From positions 1 through 64,000 of the forward strand of contig NZ_FRDH01000004.1 of NCBI RefSeq assembly GCF_900143205.1: a DNA stretch of 64,000 nt, in the 5' to 3' direction. Position numbers and translations under genes: made by a program. The notes beneath the pieces are model-generated. The model ran no database searches. It was not told the origin of the DNA and worked only from the letters and a program-made list of their open reading frames with translations. Of the stretch, positions 62,389 to 64,000 are shown piece after piece (the first letter of the stretch is position 1; each line of letters begins with the position of its first letter). Source of the DNA: Butyrivibrio hungatei DSM 14810 (GTDB taxonomy: Bacteria; Bacillota; Clostridia; Lachnospirales; Lachnospiraceae).

Positions 62389-63351
62389 ATGGATAAGATT
62401 TGTGAAGAACTTTACAAAATTGGTATTGTACCAGTAATTGCAATTGACGACGCCAAGGACGCAGAGCCACTTGCAGAGGCACTTATTAAAGGCGGTCTTC
62501 CAGCTGCAGAAGTTACTTTCCGTACAGAAGCTGCTGAAGAAGCTATCAGAATTATTTCTCAGAAATTCCCTGAGATGATCGTTGGTGCCGGAACTGTTCT
62601 CAATGCAGAGCAGGCAGATCGTGCTAAGGCTGCTGGAGCTAAGTTTATCGTAAGCCCAGGATTCAACAGATCAAACGTTGAGTACATTCAGTCAATCGGA
62701 GTACCAGTAGTACCTGGAACAGCAACTCCCGGCGAAGTTGAGCAGGCAATTGAACTTGGTCTTGATTGCGTAAAATTCTTCCCAGCAGAGCAGAATGGTG
62801 GCATTGCCAAGATCAAAGCTATGGCTGCACCATACACCAAGATGCACTTCATGCCTACAGGTGGTGTAAATAAGAACAACTTAAATGATTACCTTGGATT
62901 TAATAAGGTTTTCTGCTGCGGTGGTAGCTGGATGGTTAAAAAAGACCTTATTTCAGCAGGCAAGTTTGATGAGATCGAAGCAATGACAAGAGAGGCAGTT
63001 AATGCAATGCTTGGTTTCACAATGAAGCATGTTGGAATCAACCAGACAGACGCTTCTTCTGCAGAGGCTGTTGCTGATAAGTTTGATTCACTCTTTGGCT
63101 TTGCCAAGAAGGTTGGTAACTCTTCAGTATTTGCTGGAAACGTTGTAGAAGTTATGAAAGCTCAGGGCCGTGGAACATGTGGTCATATCGCTATCGGAAC
63201 AAACAACGTAGATAGAGCTGTTTATCACCTTGGTAAGCAGGGCGTTAAGTTTGATGAGACATCATTTGCCTATGATGCTGATAATCATCTCAAAGTTGCT
63301 TATCTTGCTGATGACTTCGGCGGATTCGCTGTACATTTAGTAAAGAACTGA
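62389..63351 (+). CDS. eda: KDPG aldolase fused to a C-terminal VOC-like domain
   Basis: A 320-residue two-domain protein. Residues 1-~210 are a KDPG/KHG aldolase: E41 in AAEVTFRT, SPGFNR, PGTATPGEVEQA, and Schiff-base K129 in CVKFFPAEQ. Residues ~225-320 (MKHVGINQTDA, then GHIAIGTNNVDRAVYHL to GGFAVHLVKN) look like a glyoxalase/VOC-type domain. Such fusions occur in Lachnospiraceae. The extra domain's role is unknown. Confidence 0.9.
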   Translation: MDKICEELYKIGIVPVIAIDDAKDAEPLAEALIKGGLPAAEVTFRTEAAEEAIRIISQKFPEMIVGAGTVLNAEQADRAKAAGAKFIVSPGFNRSNVEYIQSIGVPVVPGTATPGEVEQAIELGLDCVKFFPAEQNGGIAKIKAMAAPYTKMHFMPTGGVNKNNLNDYLGFNKVFCCGGSWMVKKDLISAGKFDEIEAMTREAVNAMLGFTMKHVGINQTDASSAEAVADKFDSLFGFAKKVGNSSVFAGNVVEVMKAQGRGTCGHIAIGTNNVDRAVYHLGKQGVKFDETSFAYDADNHLKVAYLADDFGGFAVHLVKN

Positions 63352-63391
63352 TAGACAGTTAAATATTTTAGAGTTTTGGAGGACTAGATAA

Positions 63392-64000
63392 ATGGCAAAG
63401 AAAGTTGTTACATTTGGTGAGATCATGCTGCGTCTGCAGCCAGACAATTACTTAAGATTCGTTCAGGTTGATCACCTTGAGGCTACATTTGGTGGCGGAG
63501 AGGCTAACGTTTCTGTTTCACTTGCAAACTATGGACTTGATTCAGTTTACGTTACAAAGCTTCCTAAGCATGAGATCGGACAGGCAGCTGTTAACTCTCT
63601 TAGAAAGTATGGCGTTGACACTTCTAAGATCACAAGAGGTGGAGATAGAGTTGGTATCTACTTCAATGAGAAGGGTGCTTCTCAGAGAGGTTCAAAGTGT
63701 ATCTATGACCGTGCACATTCTGCAATCGCAGAGGCTGTTCCAGCTGATTTCAACTGGGACGAGATCTTTGAGGGAGCTGAATGGTTCCACTTCACAGGTA
63801 TTACTCCAGCTGTAAGCGATAGCCTTGCAGAGATCACACTTGAGGCTGCTAAGAAGGCTAAGGAGCATGGACTTATGGTATCATGTGACCTTAACTACAG
63901 AGGAAAGCTCTGGAGCAAGGAAAAGGCTGGTAAGGTAATGGCTGAGATCTGCCAGTACGTAGATGTTTGTATCGCAAACGAAGAGGATGCTTCTGACGTA
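63392..64000 (+). CDS. kdgK: 2-keto-3-deoxygluconate kinase (KdgK, PfkB family), partial
   Basis: The first 203 codons of a sugar kinase, running off the window in frame. It shows VVTFGEIMLRLQPDNYLRF, the GGGEANVSVSLANYG substrate loop, and CDLNYRGKLWSK. RBS GGAGGA, ATG 63392. Phosphorylates KDG to KDPG, the aldolase substrate. Completes the pathway started by KduI/KduD. The 3' end, including the GAGD catalytic motif, is outside the window. Confidence 0.9.
   Translation, partial: MAKKVVTFGEIMLRLQPDNYLRFVQVDHLEATFGGGEANVSVSLANYGLDSVYVTKLPKHEIGQAAVNSLRKYGVDTSKITRGGDRVGIYFNEKGASQRGSKCIYDRAHSAIAEAVPADFNWDEIFEGAEWFHFTGITPAVSDSLAEITLEAAKKAKEHGLMVSCDLNYRGKLWSKEKAGKVMAEICQYVDVCIANEEDASDV

Overview
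The window looks like chromosome from a low-GC, Gram-positive, motile anaerobe of the Lachnospiraceae, most like Butyrivibrio/Pseudobutyrivibrio. This is inferred from protein style, the dgt-dnaG-rpoD-trmK gene order, an RpoD with a Lys/Ala-rich N-terminal extension, sortase pili, a class A RNase P RNA and no outer-membrane genes. Almost every gene is on the + strand. Many starts are TTG or GTG with good ribosome binding sites.

Layout. 1-2.8 kb: a sugar-binding lipoprotein coupled to a GT-C glycosyltransferase. 2.9-6.5 kb: an accessory island at tRNA-Pro(AGG). The last 24 bases of the tRNA gene plus two following bases recur 3.1 kb downstream as a perfect 26-bp direct repeat. Each copy is followed by a terminator hairpin and then by a ~370-bp array of alternating GACGTAA / TTACGTC half-sites with a 51-53 bp period. 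The island carries a PD-(D/E)XK-like nuclease gene and a coiled-coil gene behind a SigD-type promoter, but no integrase. 6.7-15.1 kb: membrane and export genes (two CPBP proteases, an M13 metallopeptidase lipoprotein, a Bcr-type ABC exporter), possibly peptide resistance or processing. 15.2-24.9 kb: a tail-anchored surface-type protein, a degenerate-GGDEF/EAL phosphodiesterase, a complete ECF vitamin transporter, a dihydrouridine synthase, serine acetyltransferase and an orphan flagellar hook gene with a SigD promoter.

25.0-35.9 kb: a sortase-assembled pilus operon (coiled-coil protein, signal peptidase I, 1629-aa adhesin, major pilin, class C sortase, Pro-rich basal pilin, second sortase) headed by a cyclic-di-GMP-I riboswitch with a terminator. 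Strong hairpins without T tracts precede both sortase genes. 36-41.2 kb: a MecA-like adaptor whose promoter is overlapped by a CIRCE element, an arginase-fold protein, and a cobalamin-riboswitch-controlled BtuFCD-type transporter. 41.2-46.4 kb: tRNA-Leu(CAG) and two identical tRNA-Leu(AAG) genes bracketing dinD (with a LexA box), a flavin reductase, a LURP-one protein, a HAD phosphatase and a solute-binding protein.

46.5-57.2 kb: small Lachnospiraceae-type proteins, then dgt-dnaG-rpoD-trmK, a TGS/uridine-kinase-like protein, an epimerase and a trypsin-like protease. 57.2-59.9 kb: a VWA lipoprotein followed by an ECF sigma factor and its likely membrane anti-sigma factor. 59.95-60.3 kb: rnpB. 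60.5-64 kb: a uronate (pectin-derived sugar) operon, kduI-kduD-KDPG aldolase/VOC fusion-kdgK, with kdgK running off the end.

The most unusual structure is the pair of helically phased inverted-repeat arrays beside the tRNA-Pro attachment site. The clearest regulatory logic is c-di-GMP control of a pilus in a window that also encodes a c-di-GMP phosphodiesterase. All assignments come from reading the sequence; no searches or folding programs were run.
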